Assembly (NCBI RefSeq): GCF_000263195.1
Contig: NC_018748.1
Location: forward strand, 1,860,001-1,924,000
Reading direction: 5' to 3'
DNA: 64,000 nucleotides
From: Emticicia oligotrophica DSM 17448
Lineage (GTDB): Bacteria > Bacteroidota > Bacteroidia > Cytophagales > Spirosomataceae
Position 1 is the first letter of the stretch; each line of letters starts with the position of its first letter. Positions 15,202 through 24,395 of the stretch are shown here, piece by piece. Made by a program: the position numbers and the translations under genes. Under the pieces are notes generated by a model, which searched no databases, was not told the origin of the DNA, and saw only the letters and a list, made by a program, of their open reading frames with translations.

Positions 15202-16605
15202 TTGTATTTCACAGGACTTGACATCGGTACAACTAGTACTAAAGCCGTTGTTTTTGACATTTCGGGCCGAGTTATTGCTCAAAAAAGCATTAATTACCAA
15301 ATGATTCACTCCCACCCCGATTGGAGTGAGCAAAATCCCGACGAAATTTATAATGCAGTAAAAGAGTGTCTCGATTATTTGGGAAAACGTTCACTCATTC
15401 AATACGTAAGCTTTTCATCGGCCATGCACAGCATCATGGCAGTTGATGAAACGGGCACTCCCCTGACCAATCTTATTCTTTGGGCTGACAATAGAGCCAT
15501 TCAAATAGCCAATGAGTTAAAAACTAGCGAAATTGGTCAAGAAATCTACCACCGAACGGGCACACCCATTCACCCATTTTCTTTTCTCTGTAAAATATTA
15601 TGGTTAAAAGAGCACGAACCTAGCATTTTTAAGCAAACACATCAATTTATTGGTATTAAAGAATATGTTTGGTTTAAGCTCTTCGGTCATTATGAAATTG
15701 ACTACTCTTTGGCATCAGCTACGGGTATGATGAATATTTCAAATCTTGAATGGGATACAATGGCTCTTGCATTAGTAGGAATTTCAGCCAACAAATTCCC
15801 GACGATTGTCTCTCCTACTTTTAGTCGAACAATGGCCAATAAACGGTTTTTCATGGGTGCGGCAGATGGTCCATTAGCTAACCTTGGAACTGGAGCGATT
15901 TCGCCAAATAAAATGGCATTAACCATTGGTACAAGTGGTGCAGTAAGGGTTTGCTCGACAACCCCTTACACTGATTCACAAATGCGAACTTTCAACTACC
16001 TATTAACCGATAATCAGCACATCATTGGTGGGGCCACTAATAACGGTGCTGTGATATTACAATGGTTGAAAGAACAATTATTACAAACAGATGAGTCTAT
16101 TGAAAAATTAATCGAAAACGCAGAAAAAGTACCTATGGGTGCCGATAGACTTTTATTTTTACCCTACCTTTTAGGCGAAAGAGCACCCATTTGGAATGCA
16201 GAAGCTAGAGGTATTTTCTTTGGTTTAAGTATCAATCATTCTCAAGCACATCTCACAAGAGCTGTTTTAGAAGGTTTAATTTTAAATATTTATTCCGTTG
16301 GTAAAATCTTAATGGAGCAAAACCCTATTACTGAAATATGTGCTAGTGGAGGCTTTGCTAAAAGTAGTTTTTGGCTTCAGCTAGTAGCAGATATTTTTCA
16401 AAAAAAGGTAGTGGTAAGCGAGAACGTCGAAAGTTCAGCTTGGGGAGCAGTAATTTTAGCCTTACAAGGTTTAGAATTAGAACCTAAAAATGCTATTCAG
16501 AATACAGCAAAAGTTTTCTTACCTGATGAAAGCAAAGCAACTTTTTATACTGAATTACATCAAAAATTTGAAAGAATTTATTTAAAAATGAAAGATGAGT
16601 TTTAG
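15202..16605 (+). CDS. gntK: Gluconokinase, FGGY family
   Basis: This FGGY carbohydrate kinase of about 467 residues has the phosphate-binding GLDIGTTSTKAVVFD at the N-terminus, SFSSAMHSIMAVD and WADNRA (substrate region), IGTSGAVR in the second ATP motif and GGFAKSSFWLQLVADIF. This pattern is that of GntK-type gluconokinases, which make 6-phosphogluconate from gluconate. I choose TTG 15202. The ATG at 15124 lies inside the gnd terminator hairpin and would add 26 residues unlike any kinase N-terminus. The product feeds directly into Gnd. Gluconate could come from the GMC dehydrogenase nearby, which is inference. Confidence 0.9.
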   Translation: MYFTGLDIGTTSTKAVVFDISGRVIAQKSINYQMIHSHPDWSEQNPDEIYNAVKECLDYLGKRSLIQYVSFSSAMHSIMAVDETGTPLTNLILWADNRAIQIANELKTSEIGQEIYHRTGTPIHPFSFLCKILWLKEHEPSIFKQTHQFIGIKEYVWFKLFGHYEIDYSLASATGMMNISNLEWDTMALALVGISANKFPTIVSPTFSRTMANKRFFMGAADGPLANLGTGAISPNKMALTIGTSGAVRVCSTTPYTDSQMRTFNYLLTDNQHIIGGATNNGAVILQWLKEQLLQTDESIEKLIENAEKVPMGADRLLFLPYLLGERAPIWNAEARGIFFGLSINHSQAHLTRAVLEGLILNIYSVGKILMEQNPITEICASGGFAKSSFWLQLVADIFQKKVVVSENVESSAWGAVILALQGLELEPKNAIQNTAKVFLPDESKATFYTELHQKFERIYLKMKDEF

Positions 16606-16702
16606 GTCAAGCCTTTGGTCAATAGCTAATTAAATAGCCCAAAGTTTTTGCAAGATTAAATTAAAAATTGCAACTTCATACCACAAAAATTTCAACCCAA
16701 GC

Positions 16703-17512
16703 ATGAACCGTAAAGAGTTTCTCAAACAAATATCATTCGCAAGCATACTTTTAGCAGATGGCAGCGTTATTCCTGCATTTGCAAGTGATTTTTCTAATAA
16801 AAAGACAACACTACGTTTTGTTGTTGCTTCCGATGGGCACTTTGGTCAACCCAAAACCGAATACAAAGATTTTTTCAATACTTTCACCCACAATGTTAAT
16901 TCTCAGCATCGTCAACATAAATTTGACTTTTGTGTAATCAATGGCGATATCATTCATGATGATGTTAATTTTCTTGCCACAGCCAAAAGTCATTTCGATG
17001 ACCTTGAAATGCCTTATTTTGTTACTCAAGGAAACCATGACCACGCTACACCCGAGCAGTGGGAAAGAGTTTGGGGTGTTCCTCTAAATTATGACTACGT
17101 ATTGGGAAATAATGCTTTTCTTTTTGGAACAACCTCTAATTTAGAGGGGAAATACTTATCTCCTGATGTTGAGTGGTTCAGTCAAAAACTTGAGCAATAC
17201 AAAAAGAAGAAAAATATCTTTATCTTCGTTCATATCACTCCTGTCAAGTGGACAGATAATGGTGTTGATGCGAAAGAATTTCAAGCCTTACTCAGCAAAT
17301 ACAAAAATGTAAAAGCTGTTTTCAACGGACATGACCACGACCAAGAGGGTATTAAAACCCATGAAGGTATTCCATATTTGTTCGATTCTCATTTTGGGGG
17401 AAACTGGGGAACTTCTTACAGAGGCTTTAGAATCGTAGAACTTCAAAAAGATAATAGCATACTCACTTACCTAATGAACCCGACAACAAAAATTAACGAA
17501 GCAACCTTATAA
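16703..17512 (+). CDS. Metallophosphoesterase with Tat-like signal
   Basis: This 269-residue protein has an N-terminal signal, NRKEFLKQISFASILLA, Tat-like but with RK rather than RR. The calcineurin-like phosphoesterase metal motifs appear in order: SDGHFG, NGDIIHDD, GNHDH, a VHITP histidine and GHDHDQEG. Together they form a di-metal centre. Such exported enzymes hydrolyse phosphodiesters or monoesters. It precedes the propeller protein by 30 bases on the same strand, and both are exported, so an operon is likely. The substrate is unknown. Confidence 0.9.
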   Translation: MNRKEFLKQISFASILLADGSVIPAFASDFSNKKTTLRFVVASDGHFGQPKTEYKDFFNTFTHNVNSQHRQHKFDFCVINGDIIHDDVNFLATAKSHFDDLEMPYFVTQGNHDHATPEQWERVWGVPLNYDYVLGNNAFLFGTTSNLEGKYLSPDVEWFSQKLEQYKKKKNIFIFVHITPVKWTDNGVDAKEFQALLSKYKNVKAVFNGHDHDQEGIKTHEGIPYLFDSHFGGNWGTSYRGFRIVELQKDNSILTYLMNPTTKINEATL

Positions 17513-17542
17513 CCTTTTTTCTATTCAACCTTCAAAATAAAC

Positions 17543-18592
17543 ATGAAACAGTACCTAACACGACGAAATTTCTTGAAAATTACAGGAGTTTCAACCGCCT
17601 TGGCGGCATTCCCAGAAATAAGCTATGGCAAAAATGACGAGATAATTATTGGGCATAATTCGCATAAATACAAAGTAGTTGTTGGATGGGGCGTATTAGA
17701 TGCTGGGAAAAACCCAGTAAACGATTGTCACGAAATGGTTGAAGATGCCAAAGGTCGTTTAATCATGCTTGGAAATGAAACAAAGAATAATGTATTGATT
17801 TATGATAAAGCAGGTAAACTGCTAGAAACTTGGGGTAATTCTTACCCCGGAGGGCACGGACTCACGCTTATTAATGAAGGAGGCGAACAATTCCTATTGA
17901 TTTGTGATACAGATAGAAATCAAGTAATAAAAACCGATTTAAAAGGTAAAGAAATTTTTAAGATTGAATACCCAAAAGAAACTGGCAAGTATAATTATCC
18001 CGGCCAATTTAAACCAACAGAAAGTGCCGTAAATCCAGTGAATGGAGATATTTATGTAACTGATGGTTATGGTTTAAACTACGTAATACAATACGATTCT
18101 AAGGGAAGGTATATCAAACACTGGGGTGGAAGTGGTGATGCAAATGATAAATTCAAATGTAATCATGGCGTGGTGGTAGATACACGAAACAAGCAGAATC
18201 CTACGCTAATTGTTACTTCAAGAATTGAAAATTGTTGGAAACGTTTCACCCTTGACGGTCAATTTATTTCGAAAATAAGTTTACCGGGTACTTATATTTG
18301 TAGACCTGTAATTAAAGGCGAAAACCTATATGGTGCAGCTTTTCGATCAACTTCTGATTCTTACCCTGACTCTGGTTACATTCAGATTTTAGATAAAAAT
18401 GACCGTGTAGTTTCAACTCCAGGAGGAAGTGAGCCAGTTTATCAAAATAATCAATTACAAGAACAACGCAAACAAGACCCATTTAAGGTTTTCTTGCATC
18501 CTCATGATGTATGTATTGATTCAGATGATAATATTTATGTGCCACAATGGGCTTCAAGAAAGACCTATCCGATAAAATTGGAAAGAGTTTAA
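17543..18592 (+). CDS. NHL-like beta-propeller protein with Tat signal
   Basis: This 349-residue protein begins with a clear twin-arginine signal (TRRNFLKITGVSTALAAF). The body has blade-like repeats of the NHL/six-bladed type: NPVNDCHEMVEDAKGRLIMLG, GHGLTLI, VNPVNGDIYVTDGYGLNYV, and DVCIDSDDNIYVPQWA at the C-terminus. Related proteins include peptidylglycine lyase-like and other exported propellers that may bind metal or cofactor. A Tat signal on a propeller suggests a folded or cofactor-bearing product. It shares an operon with the metallophosphoesterase. Confidence 0.8.
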   Translation: MKQYLTRRNFLKITGVSTALAAFPEISYGKNDEIIIGHNSHKYKVVVGWGVLDAGKNPVNDCHEMVEDAKGRLIMLGNETKNNVLIYDKAGKLLETWGNSYPGGHGLTLINEGGEQFLLICDTDRNQVIKTDLKGKEIFKIEYPKETGKYNYPGQFKPTESAVNPVNGDIYVTDGYGLNYVIQYDSKGRYIKHWGGSGDANDKFKCNHGVVVDTRNKQNPTLIVTSRIENCWKRFTLDGQFISKISLPGTYICRPVIKGENLYGAAFRSTSDSYPDSGYIQILDKNDRVVSTPGGSEPVYQNNQLQEQRKQDPFKVFLHPHDVCIDSDDNIYVPQWASRKTYPIKLERV

Positions 18593-18597
18593 AAACA

Positions 18598-18624
18598 AAG
18601 GGGCGAACAACTGTTCGCCCTTTT
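18598..18624 (+). terminator. Terminator of the phosphoesterase-propeller operon
   Basis: The stem AAGGGGCGAAC / GTTCGCCCTTT (one G-T pair) has loop AACT and ends in TTTT. The convergent lipoprotein gene ends just beyond. Confidence 0.85.
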
Positions 18625-18626
18625 GC

Positions 18627-19217
18627 TTATTTAATGTTTTTATCTCTTAATTTCACAACATTAATTGATTTTACCACTTCTGATTTTCTTAGAACTATAC
18701 TCCAAATAGCAAAACCAGTATCATCGCTAAAGCAAAGCTTGCCAACTCCTTTTTCATAAGGGATTTGCGAAGTATATACAAAAAGTGAATCACCAATTTT
18801 TTGTATATTATCTCCTACATTTACTTTTTTAGCGGCATTATCGGCATATGCTTCTAAAACTTCTCTTTCTTTCGCATATAATTGATTATTACTCCCAATA
18901 TCTGGTTGCCCTAAAAGCCTTACTTTCAAATTATATTGTTCAGATAAAGAGTCGATTAATTGCATGTTTTTCAACTGGCATATCTCTTCTATACGTGCCT
19001 GATTGGCATTTTTCATTTGTTTTTCGAAATCGACAGTTAGAGCTTTCGTTATTTCGCTACCCATAACCTCCACTTGATAAGCAATTTGAGCAGGAGAAAC
19101 TCGCTTCACTTTGTAATCTTCCATTGTCCCTAAAATCTTACTTGTATCCATTCGTTCAAGATTAGAACAGGAAGATATTATAAAAAGTATTAAAAGTATT
19201 ATTGTGCTATTTTTCAT
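18627..19217 (-). CDS. Lipoprotein with DUF3365-like domain
   Basis: I choose ATG 19217 (MKNSTIILLILFIISSCSN), which gives a lipoprotein signal with lipobox ISSC. The longer start at 19247 adds ten residues before it. The 196-residue protein has a helical region with ARIEEICQLKNMQLIDSL and later LEAYADNAAKKVNVGDNIQKIGDS. This pattern recalls DUF3365/Tll0287-like sensor or haem-binding domains, with one matching cysteine only. Function is unknown. It is monocistronic between two terminators. Confidence 0.65.
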   Translation of the reverse strand: MKNSTIILLILFIISSCSNLERMDTSKILGTMEDYKVKRVSPAQIAYQVEVMGSEITKALTVDFEKQMKNANQARIEEICQLKNMQLIDSLSEQYNLKVRLLGQPDIGSNNQLYAKEREVLEAYADNAAKKVNVGDNIQKIGDSLFVYTSQIPYEKGVGKLCFSDDTGFAIWSIVLRKSEVVKSINVVKLRDKNIK

Positions 19218-19298
19218 TGGTATTAATTTTTTCACAAAGCTAAGCACAGTAAGTTCTTGAAAAGAGATTTTGTATTAAAAAAATCATTTATAAAAATA

Positions 19299-19336
19299 AA
19301 AACCTACAATTCTTTTGGCGAATTGCAGGTTTTTAA
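19299..19336 (-). terminator. Terminator between the dehydrogenase and lipoprotein genes
   Basis: The stem AAACCTACAATTC / GAATTGCAGGTTT has one A-C mismatch, a 7-nt loop and A/T runs on both sides. It serves the leftward amino-acid dehydrogenase transcript. Confidence 0.8.
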
Positions 19337-19394
19337 ATGAAAATTTTATGGTTGATGAAGTGAATCTACTCGTTTCCAAGTATAAATATTTGTA

Positions 19395-20672
19395 TCATCC
19401 ATATCCACCTCTAAACTTATAGGTACTCGCTACTTTATCGATTGCAACGATATAAGCAGCTAAACGCATCGAAACGCCATGTTTCTGCGAAGTTTCGAAT
19501 ACTTTATCGAAAGCATCTTTCATCATGCGGTCAGAGCGACGGTTAATTCTATCTAATGTCCACTTATAACCTATGCGATTTTGTACCCACTCGAAGTAAG
19601 ATACTGTAACCCCACCTGCATTCGCCAAGATATCTGGCACCACCATGATACCTTTTTCATTGATAATTTCATCAGCACTTGCAGATGTAGGTCCATTTGC
19701 ACCTTCTACGATTAATTTTGCTTGAATTTTAGCGGCATTTTCATGTGTAATAACATCTTCTTTTGCCGCAGGAACCAATACATCAACATTTAAAGCTAGA
19801 AGCTCTTCGTTTGAGATTAATTCAGCTTCCTTAAAACCTTCAAGTGTGCCATTATTAGCATTTCTGTAAGCGATAGCTTTCTCTATATCAATTCCTTTTG
19901 AATTGTAATAAGCTCCCGAAATATCGCTTAAACCACAAATTGTTACGCCTTTTTCATGCAAAAGCTTTGCACCCCACGAACCAACATTACCAAAACCTTG
20001 TACTGCTGCTGTTGCACGGTAAGGGTTCAATCGAAGTTTTTCCATACCTGCTAAAGCAGAAACCATAACCCCACGGCCAGTTGCTTCTGTACGGCCTAGT
20101 GAACCTCCCAAAACTAAAGGCTTACCAGTTACTACTGCATTTACAGTCATACCTTTTGCCTTTGAGTATTCATCCATTAACCAGGCCATTTCTCGTGGGC
20201 CTGTACCCATATCTGGAGCTGGAATATCTTTATCTGGACCAAATATGTCAAGCATCGCGTTGGTATATGCACGCATCAAACGCTCCATTTCTCCTGCCGA
20301 CATTTGGCGAGGGTTACAGGCAATACCACCTTTGGCACCACCATAAGGAATATCAACCACCGCACATTTCCATGTCATCCACGCCGCTAATGCTCTTACC
20401 TCGTCAATGTTAACGGCTGGGTCGAAGCGGATACCACCTTTACTTGGGCCTAAAATAGTAGAGTGAATAACTCTGTATCCTTCAAAAACTTTGATTTGGC
20501 CGTTATCCATCGTAACTGGCAAACCCACAGTCACCTGACGAGCAGGTACTTTTAAAATATAATACATTTCGTCGCTGATACCAAGAATCTTCACAGCGGC
20601 ATCGAATCTTTGCATCATTGACTCCAATGGATTCTCTGTATCCTTAATTGGAGCTGGTTCTATATATGTCAT
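19395..20672 (-). CDS. Glu/Leu/Phe/Val dehydrogenase
   Basis: This 425-residue enzyme has the hexameric glutamate dehydrogenase pattern: SKGGIRFDP, WKCAVVDIPYGGAKGG with the catalytic lysine, the aspartate region PAPDMGTG, and the Rossmann motif VQGFGNVGSWGA. It reversibly deaminates glutamate (or a branched-chain amino acid) with NAD(P). The length and motifs fit the RocG/GudB-type catabolic enzyme, but cofactor and substrate are not decided by the sequence. A perfect -7 element (TAAGTTTG, 20721-20714, minus strand) lies 42 bases upstream. It is divergent from the DksA-like gene. Confidence 0.93.
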   Translation of the reverse strand: MTYIEPAPIKDTENPLESMMQRFDAAVKILGISDEMYYILKVPARQVTVGLPVTMDNGQIKVFEGYRVIHSTILGPSKGGIRFDPAVNIDEVRALAAWMTWKCAVVDIPYGGAKGGIACNPRQMSAGEMERLMRAYTNAMLDIFGPDKDIPAPDMGTGPREMAWLMDEYSKAKGMTVNAVVTGKPLVLGGSLGRTEATGRGVMVSALAGMEKLRLNPYRATAAVQGFGNVGSWGAKLLHEKGVTICGLSDISGAYYNSKGIDIEKAIAYRNANNGTLEGFKEAELISNEELLALNVDVLVPAAKEDVITHENAAKIQAKLIVEGANGPTSASADEIINEKGIMVVPDILANAGGVTVSYFEWVQNRIGYKWTLDRINRRSDRMMKDAFDKVFETSQKHGVSMRLAAYIVAIDKVASTYKFRGGYG

Positions 20673-20901
20673 AAACAGAATAATATTTTGTTTGTGAATG
20701 TCGTTTCACGATACAAACTTAGAAAAAAGAAAGTATTTCTTAAAATCGTCAAATTTTACTACTTTTTTTTTGAATAATATTTGGAAAATAAACATAATTC
20801 GGTTTTTCAGATTCGCTTCAAAGCCAAATTTTTTATTGTTTTCTGACAAGAACCTTTTAATAAATTTTTTTCAGCATTTTCTAAGATTTCTATCTTGGGT
20901 A

Positions 20902-20931
20902 TTGTTTCAGTCTATCAAAACACTATATTTG
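20902..20931 (+). promoter_or_regulatory. Promoter of the DksA/TraR gene
   Basis: TTG at 20902-20904, a 19-nt spacer and TATATTTG at 20924-20931 match the Bacteroidota primary-sigma consensus. The leader before the start codon is about 45 bases. Confidence 0.8.
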
Positions 20932-20979
20932 TGCGATTTTTCAAAAACCCCAAAACATAAACATTACTGCTTTATACTT

Positions 20980-21369
20980 ATGGCCGCAGTTGAAGAAAAG
21001 ACTAGATATTCTGAAGAAGAATTGAAGGAGTTTGAGGAGATTATTACTCAAAAATTGGAAGCGACTCGTAATGAATTGAATTTTATTAGAGAAACTTTGA
21101 GTAGAAAAAACGACAACGGTACTGAATTTACTGCCAATAGCACAAAGCTAATGGAAGACGGTGCCGATGTGAGTGAAAAAGAGCAATTAAGCCAGTCGGC
21201 TGGCAGATTGCAGAAATTTGCTCAACAATTAGAAGCGGCTTTAATCAGAATCAAGAATGGTACTTACGGAATTTGCCGTGATACAGGGAAATTGATTCCT
21301 AAGGAACGTTTGAGAGCGGTGCCACATACGCAACAAACAATTGAAGCAAAGCTGAAAGCTTCTAATTAA
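20980..21369 (+). CDS. TraR/DksA-family RNA polymerase-binding regulator
   Basis: I choose ATG 20980 (MAAVEEKTRYSEEELKEF), downstream of a good promoter; a longer open frame from 20698 would cross that promoter. The 129-residue protein has a coiled-coil-like helical hairpin (residues about 10-85, with an acidic turn near the GADVSE tip). A C-terminal domain follows in which only one zinc-ligand-type cysteine remains (GICRDTGKLIPKERLRAVP). That loss is known in Bacteroidota members. It probably binds the RNA polymerase secondary channel and tunes initiation. Confidence 0.9.
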   Translation: MAAVEEKTRYSEEELKEFEEIITQKLEATRNELNFIRETLSRKNDNGTEFTANSTKLMEDGADVSEKEQLSQSAGRLQKFAQQLEAALIRIKNGTYGICRDTGKLIPKERLRAVPHTQQTIEAKLKASN

Positions 21370-21399
21370 TAAGTCAGCAGAAAATCATTAAATTCTTCG

Positions 21400-21422
21400 C
21401 CTTGTAAGGCCTATTTACAAGG
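21400..21422. repeat. Short palindrome CCTTGTAA-N7-TTACAAGG
   Basis: Perfect 8-bp arms follow the DksA-like gene. No T run follows on either strand, so it is more like the dispersed palindromes of this genome than a terminator. Confidence 0.45.
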
Positions 21423-21448
21423 GAAAGAAATCATTGTCTTTAAACAGT

Positions 21449-21467
21449 AGGTGTGAATACACCTTTT
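21449..21467 (+). terminator. Small terminator after the DksA-like gene
   Basis: The stem AGGTGT / ACACCT has loop GAAT, followed by TTTT. Confidence 0.6.
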
Positions 21468-21480
21468 AATCATAAAAATA

Positions 21481-21514
21481 AAGCCTTCTGATATATAAAT
21501 CAGAAGGCTTTTAT
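21481..21514 (-). terminator. Terminator of lpdA (bidirectional)
   Basis: A perfect 12-bp stem, AAGCCTTCTGAT / ATCAGAAGGCTT, has a 6-nt loop and A/T tracts on both sides. It ends 23 bases after the lpdA stop. Confidence 0.9.
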
Positions 21515-21536
21515 ATTTAGGTTTCTCCTAAAACTC

Positions 21537-22928
21537 TTATAAGTGAATCACTTCGCCATAAGCTGCGGCAGCGGCTTCCATGATAGCCTCTGACATCGTT
21601 GGGTGTGGGTGAACCGACTTAACGATTTCCATGCCAGTTGTTTCAAGTTTACGAGCGACAACCGCCTCGGCTATCATTTCAGTTACATTGTTACCAATCA
21701 TGTGGCAACCTAACCACTCCCCGTATTTGGCATCGAAGATAACTTTTACAAAACCTTCAGGTGCACCACTTGCTTTGGCTTTACCTGATGCAGAGAATGG
21801 GAATTTACCAACTTTTACTTCATACCCAGCTTCTTTGGCTGCTTTTTCTGTATAGCCAACCGATGCAATTTCTGGCGTACAGTACGTACAGCCTGGAATA
21901 TTTTTGTAATCAAGTGGTTGTGGGTGGTGCCCAGCAATTTTCTCTACGCAAATAATACCTTCTGCCGATGCTACGTGAGCCAAAGCTTGGCCCGGTGTTA
22001 CATCACCGATGGCATAATATCCAGGGATATTAGTTTCGTAATAACTATTTACTAAAATTTTACCACGGTCTGTAGCGATACCAACATCTTCTAAACCAAT
22101 GTTTTCGATATTTGCTACTATACCTGCTGCTGAAAGTACTACATCTGTTTCGATAGTAATTTCACCGGTTGGTGTTTTCACAGTTGAAACACAACCTTTA
22201 CCAGAAGTATCAACTTTCTCTACACTTGAGCTTGTATAAATTTCAATGCCCATTTTCTTGTAGATTTTCGCTAATTCTTTCGAAATATCTTCATCTTCTA
22301 CAGGAACAATGTTTGGCATAAACTCAACGATGGTTACTTTCGTACCCATGCTTGCATACACATAAGCAAACTCAACACCAATAGCACCCGAACCCATTAC
22401 CAACATTGATGCTGGTTGCTTTTCAAGGCTCATGGCTTTGCGGTATTCGATTACTTTTTCACCATCAAGTGGAACATTTGGTAATTGTCTTGCTCTTGCA
22501 CCAGTAGCAATGATGATGTATTTTCCTTCAACTTCTGATTTTTTTCCTTCGGCGTCTGTTACTTCAACTTTTTTGCCTGGTTTTACTTTACCATAACCGT
22601 TGATTACGTCGATTTTATTTTTTTTCATTAAGAAAGTTACACCTTTGCTCATTCCTTCAGCAACCCCGCGTGAACGCTTAATAACTGCCTCAAAATTTGC
22701 ATTAGCTTCCCCAACCTCAATACCATAATCTTTTGCGTGTTTGATATACTCAAATACTTGAGCAGATTTTAATAACGCTTTGGTAGGAATACACCCCCAG
22801 TTTAGGCAAATTCCGCCTAAATTTTCTTTTTCAATGATAGCTGTTTTCAAGCCTAATTGTGATGCACGAATGGCAGTTACATAACCGCCCGGACCACTTC
22901 CAATTATAACAACGTCGTATTGAGCCAT
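21537..22928 (-). CDS. lpdA: Dihydrolipoyl dehydrogenase (E3)
   Basis: This 463-residue flavoprotein has GSGPGGYVTAIRASQLG for FAD and the redox disulfide in GGICLNWGCIPTKALL (about residues 40-45 for the cysteines). It also has a second Rossmann motif (GSGAIGVEFAYVYASMG) and the His-Glu pair in HPHPTMSEAIMEA near the C-terminus. It reoxidises the lipoyl groups of 2-oxoacid dehydrogenase complexes and makes NADH. The pyruvate dehydrogenase E1-alpha gene is upstream on the same strand but behind its own terminator. lpdA therefore has its own promoter near 22960-22989. Confidence 0.97.
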   Translation of the reverse strand: MAQYDVVIIGSGPGGYVTAIRASQLGLKTAIIEKENLGGICLNWGCIPTKALLKSAQVFEYIKHAKDYGIEVGEANANFEAVIKRSRGVAEGMSKGVTFLMKKNKIDVINGYGKVKPGKKVEVTDAEGKKSEVEGKYIIIATGARARQLPNVPLDGEKVIEYRKAMSLEKQPASMLVMGSGAIGVEFAYVYASMGTKVTIVEFMPNIVPVEDEDISKELAKIYKKMGIEIYTSSSVEKVDTSGKGCVSTVKTPTGEITIETDVVLSAAGIVANIENIGLEDVGIATDRGKILVNSYYETNIPGYYAIGDVTPGQALAHVASAEGIICVEKIAGHHPQPLDYKNIPGCTYCTPEIASVGYTEKAAKEAGYEVKVGKFPFSASGKAKASGAPEGFVKVIFDAKYGEWLGCHMIGNNVTEMIAEAVVARKLETTGMEIVKSVHPHPTMSEAIMEAAAAAYGEVIHL

Positions 22929-22959
22929 AAAAATGTTTCTTTTAATTGAAAACTCGGTG

Positions 22960-22989
22960 CAAAATTAGACAAAATCGCTGATACTCAAA
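22960..22989 (-). promoter_or_regulatory. Probable lpdA promoter
   Basis: On the minus strand TTTG (22989-22986), 18 nt, then TAATTTTG (22967-22960) give a near-consensus Bacteroidota promoter about 30 bases before the lpdA start. Confidence 0.6.
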
Positions 22990-23148
22990 ATGTGTAGCTG
23001 AATATGTTGAAAATGAAGCAGAAAAGTATTGAATATGGCAGGTTTTATACAATACTATTGCTTATTTATAGTAATGATATGTGTATTGCGAAGTACTTTG
23101 TGCATCTATATACCTTTGTTTACATTTTAAGTGACTTTATTTGATCAT

Positions 23149-23185
23149 AAAAAATCCCATTTCGAGTACTCAAAATGGGATTTTT
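23149..23185 (-). terminator. Terminator of pdhA
   Basis: The stem AAAAATCCCATTT / AAATGGGATTTTT has an inner GAGTACTC palindrome and T/A tracts on both sides. Confidence 0.9.
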
Positions 23186-23204
23186 CAATATTCATTATCA
23201 ATAA

Positions 23205-24221
23205 TTACTCTCTTAAGAATGGATATTCTTTATCAGCATAAACATCATCGAATGCTTCTTCTGGTTGAGGGAATGGAGATTCTTCTGCAAATTTCACAGA
23301 TTCTTCAACAATCACTTTCACTTTTGCGTCAATTTCGTCTAATTCTGCTTCTGTAGCAATACCATTAGTTAAAATGCGGTGACGAACCATTTCGATTGGG
23401 TCACGCATTTTCCATTGCTCTACCTCTTCTTTTGTACGGTATTTTTGTGGGTCAGACATTGAGTGACCACGGAAACGATACGTTTTAAACTCTAAAAAAG
23501 TTGGGCCTTCACCAGCTCTTGCACGGTCAGCAGCACGTTTTACTGCTTCGTGTACCATTTCAACATCCATTGCATCAACTGGTTCAGCTGGCATATCATA
23601 CGCTTCACCAATTGTGTAAAGTTCACGAACATTAGAAGTACGTTCTACCGAAGTACCCATGGCATAACCATTATTTTCTACCACGAAAATTACTGGTAAT
23701 TTCCATGTCATAGCCATATTGAAAGCTTCGTGTAAGGCACCCTGACGAACAGCACCATCACCGAAGTAACACATACAAACATTTTGATTTCCTTTGTATT
23801 TATCGGCAAATGCAATACCAGCACCTAAAGGAATTTGAGCACCAACGATACCATGTCCACCAATAAAGTTTACTTCTTTATCAAAAATGTGCATCGAACC
23901 ACCTTTTCCTTTGGTTGTACCTGTTACTTTACCATAAAGTTCGGCCATAATACGCTTAGGGTCAGTACCCAAAGCCAAAGGGTGTCCGTGGTCACGGTAA
24001 GCCGTAATCCATTTGTCATCTTTTGTTAAAGCCGAAACCGCTCCCGAAGAACATGCTTCTTGTCCGATATATAAATGGCAGAAGCCGCGTATTTTTTGCT
24101 GACCATATAATTGCCCTGCTTTTTCCTCAAATTTTCTTTGTAGGTACATTGACTCGTACCAATACATATAGGTACTTTTATCGTATTTAACCTTTGGGGC
24201 TTTTTCTTTAGTAGATGCCAT
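23205..24221 (-). CDS. pdhA: Pyruvate dehydrogenase E1 component, alpha subunit
   Basis: This 338-residue protein has the thiamine diphosphate-binding motif GDGAVRQGALHEAFNMA (about 160-185) with the later NNGYAMGT. The phosphorylation-loop region RFRGHSMSDPQKYRTKEEV and GLCHLYIGQEA-like GFCHLYIGQEA are typical of E1-alpha of branched-chain/pyruvate complexes. With E1-beta it decarboxylates pyruvate and acetylates E2-lipoate. The beta and E2 genes are not here. lpdA (E3) is the next gene downstream, but it is separately transcribed. Confidence 0.95.
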   Translation of the reverse strand: MASTKEKAPKVKYDKSTYMYWYESMYLQRKFEEKAGQLYGQQKIRGFCHLYIGQEACSSGAVSALTKDDKWITAYRDHGHPLALGTDPKRIMAELYGKVTGTTKGKGGSMHIFDKEVNFIGGHGIVGAQIPLGAGIAFADKYKGNQNVCMCYFGDGAVRQGALHEAFNMAMTWKLPVIFVVENNGYAMGTSVERTSNVRELYTIGEAYDMPAEPVDAMDVEMVHEAVKRAADRARAGEGPTFLEFKTYRFRGHSMSDPQKYRTKEEVEQWKMRDPIEMVRHRILTNGIATEAELDEIDAKVKVIVEESVKFAEESPFPQPEEAFDDVYADKEYPFLRE

Positions 24222-24340
24222 TTTGACTTCTTGAATCTTTTATGGTGAATATAAATCGCTTAGAATTACCGCAAATTTAGAAATTAAATCATTACACTCA
24301 AAGAGTTTAGGGGGTAGAGTTATGAATACCTGCATTAATA

Positions 24341-24376
24341 AAAAAGCCTATCTGCTTGTGAGCAAATAGGCTTTTT
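24341..24376 (-). terminator. Terminator of rpsJ
   Basis: A perfect 11-bp stem, AAAAAGCCTAT / ATAGGCTTTTT, has a 14-nt loop region. It ends 20 bases beyond the rpsJ stop. Confidence 0.9.
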
Positions 24377-24395
24377 ATCGTCAGTGATATAAAAA

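Noticed and set aside
20698-20979. N-terminal extension of the DksA-like protein
   Set aside because: It would be translated through the promoter of the gene and is very Phe/Ile/Lys-rich, unlike any family member.
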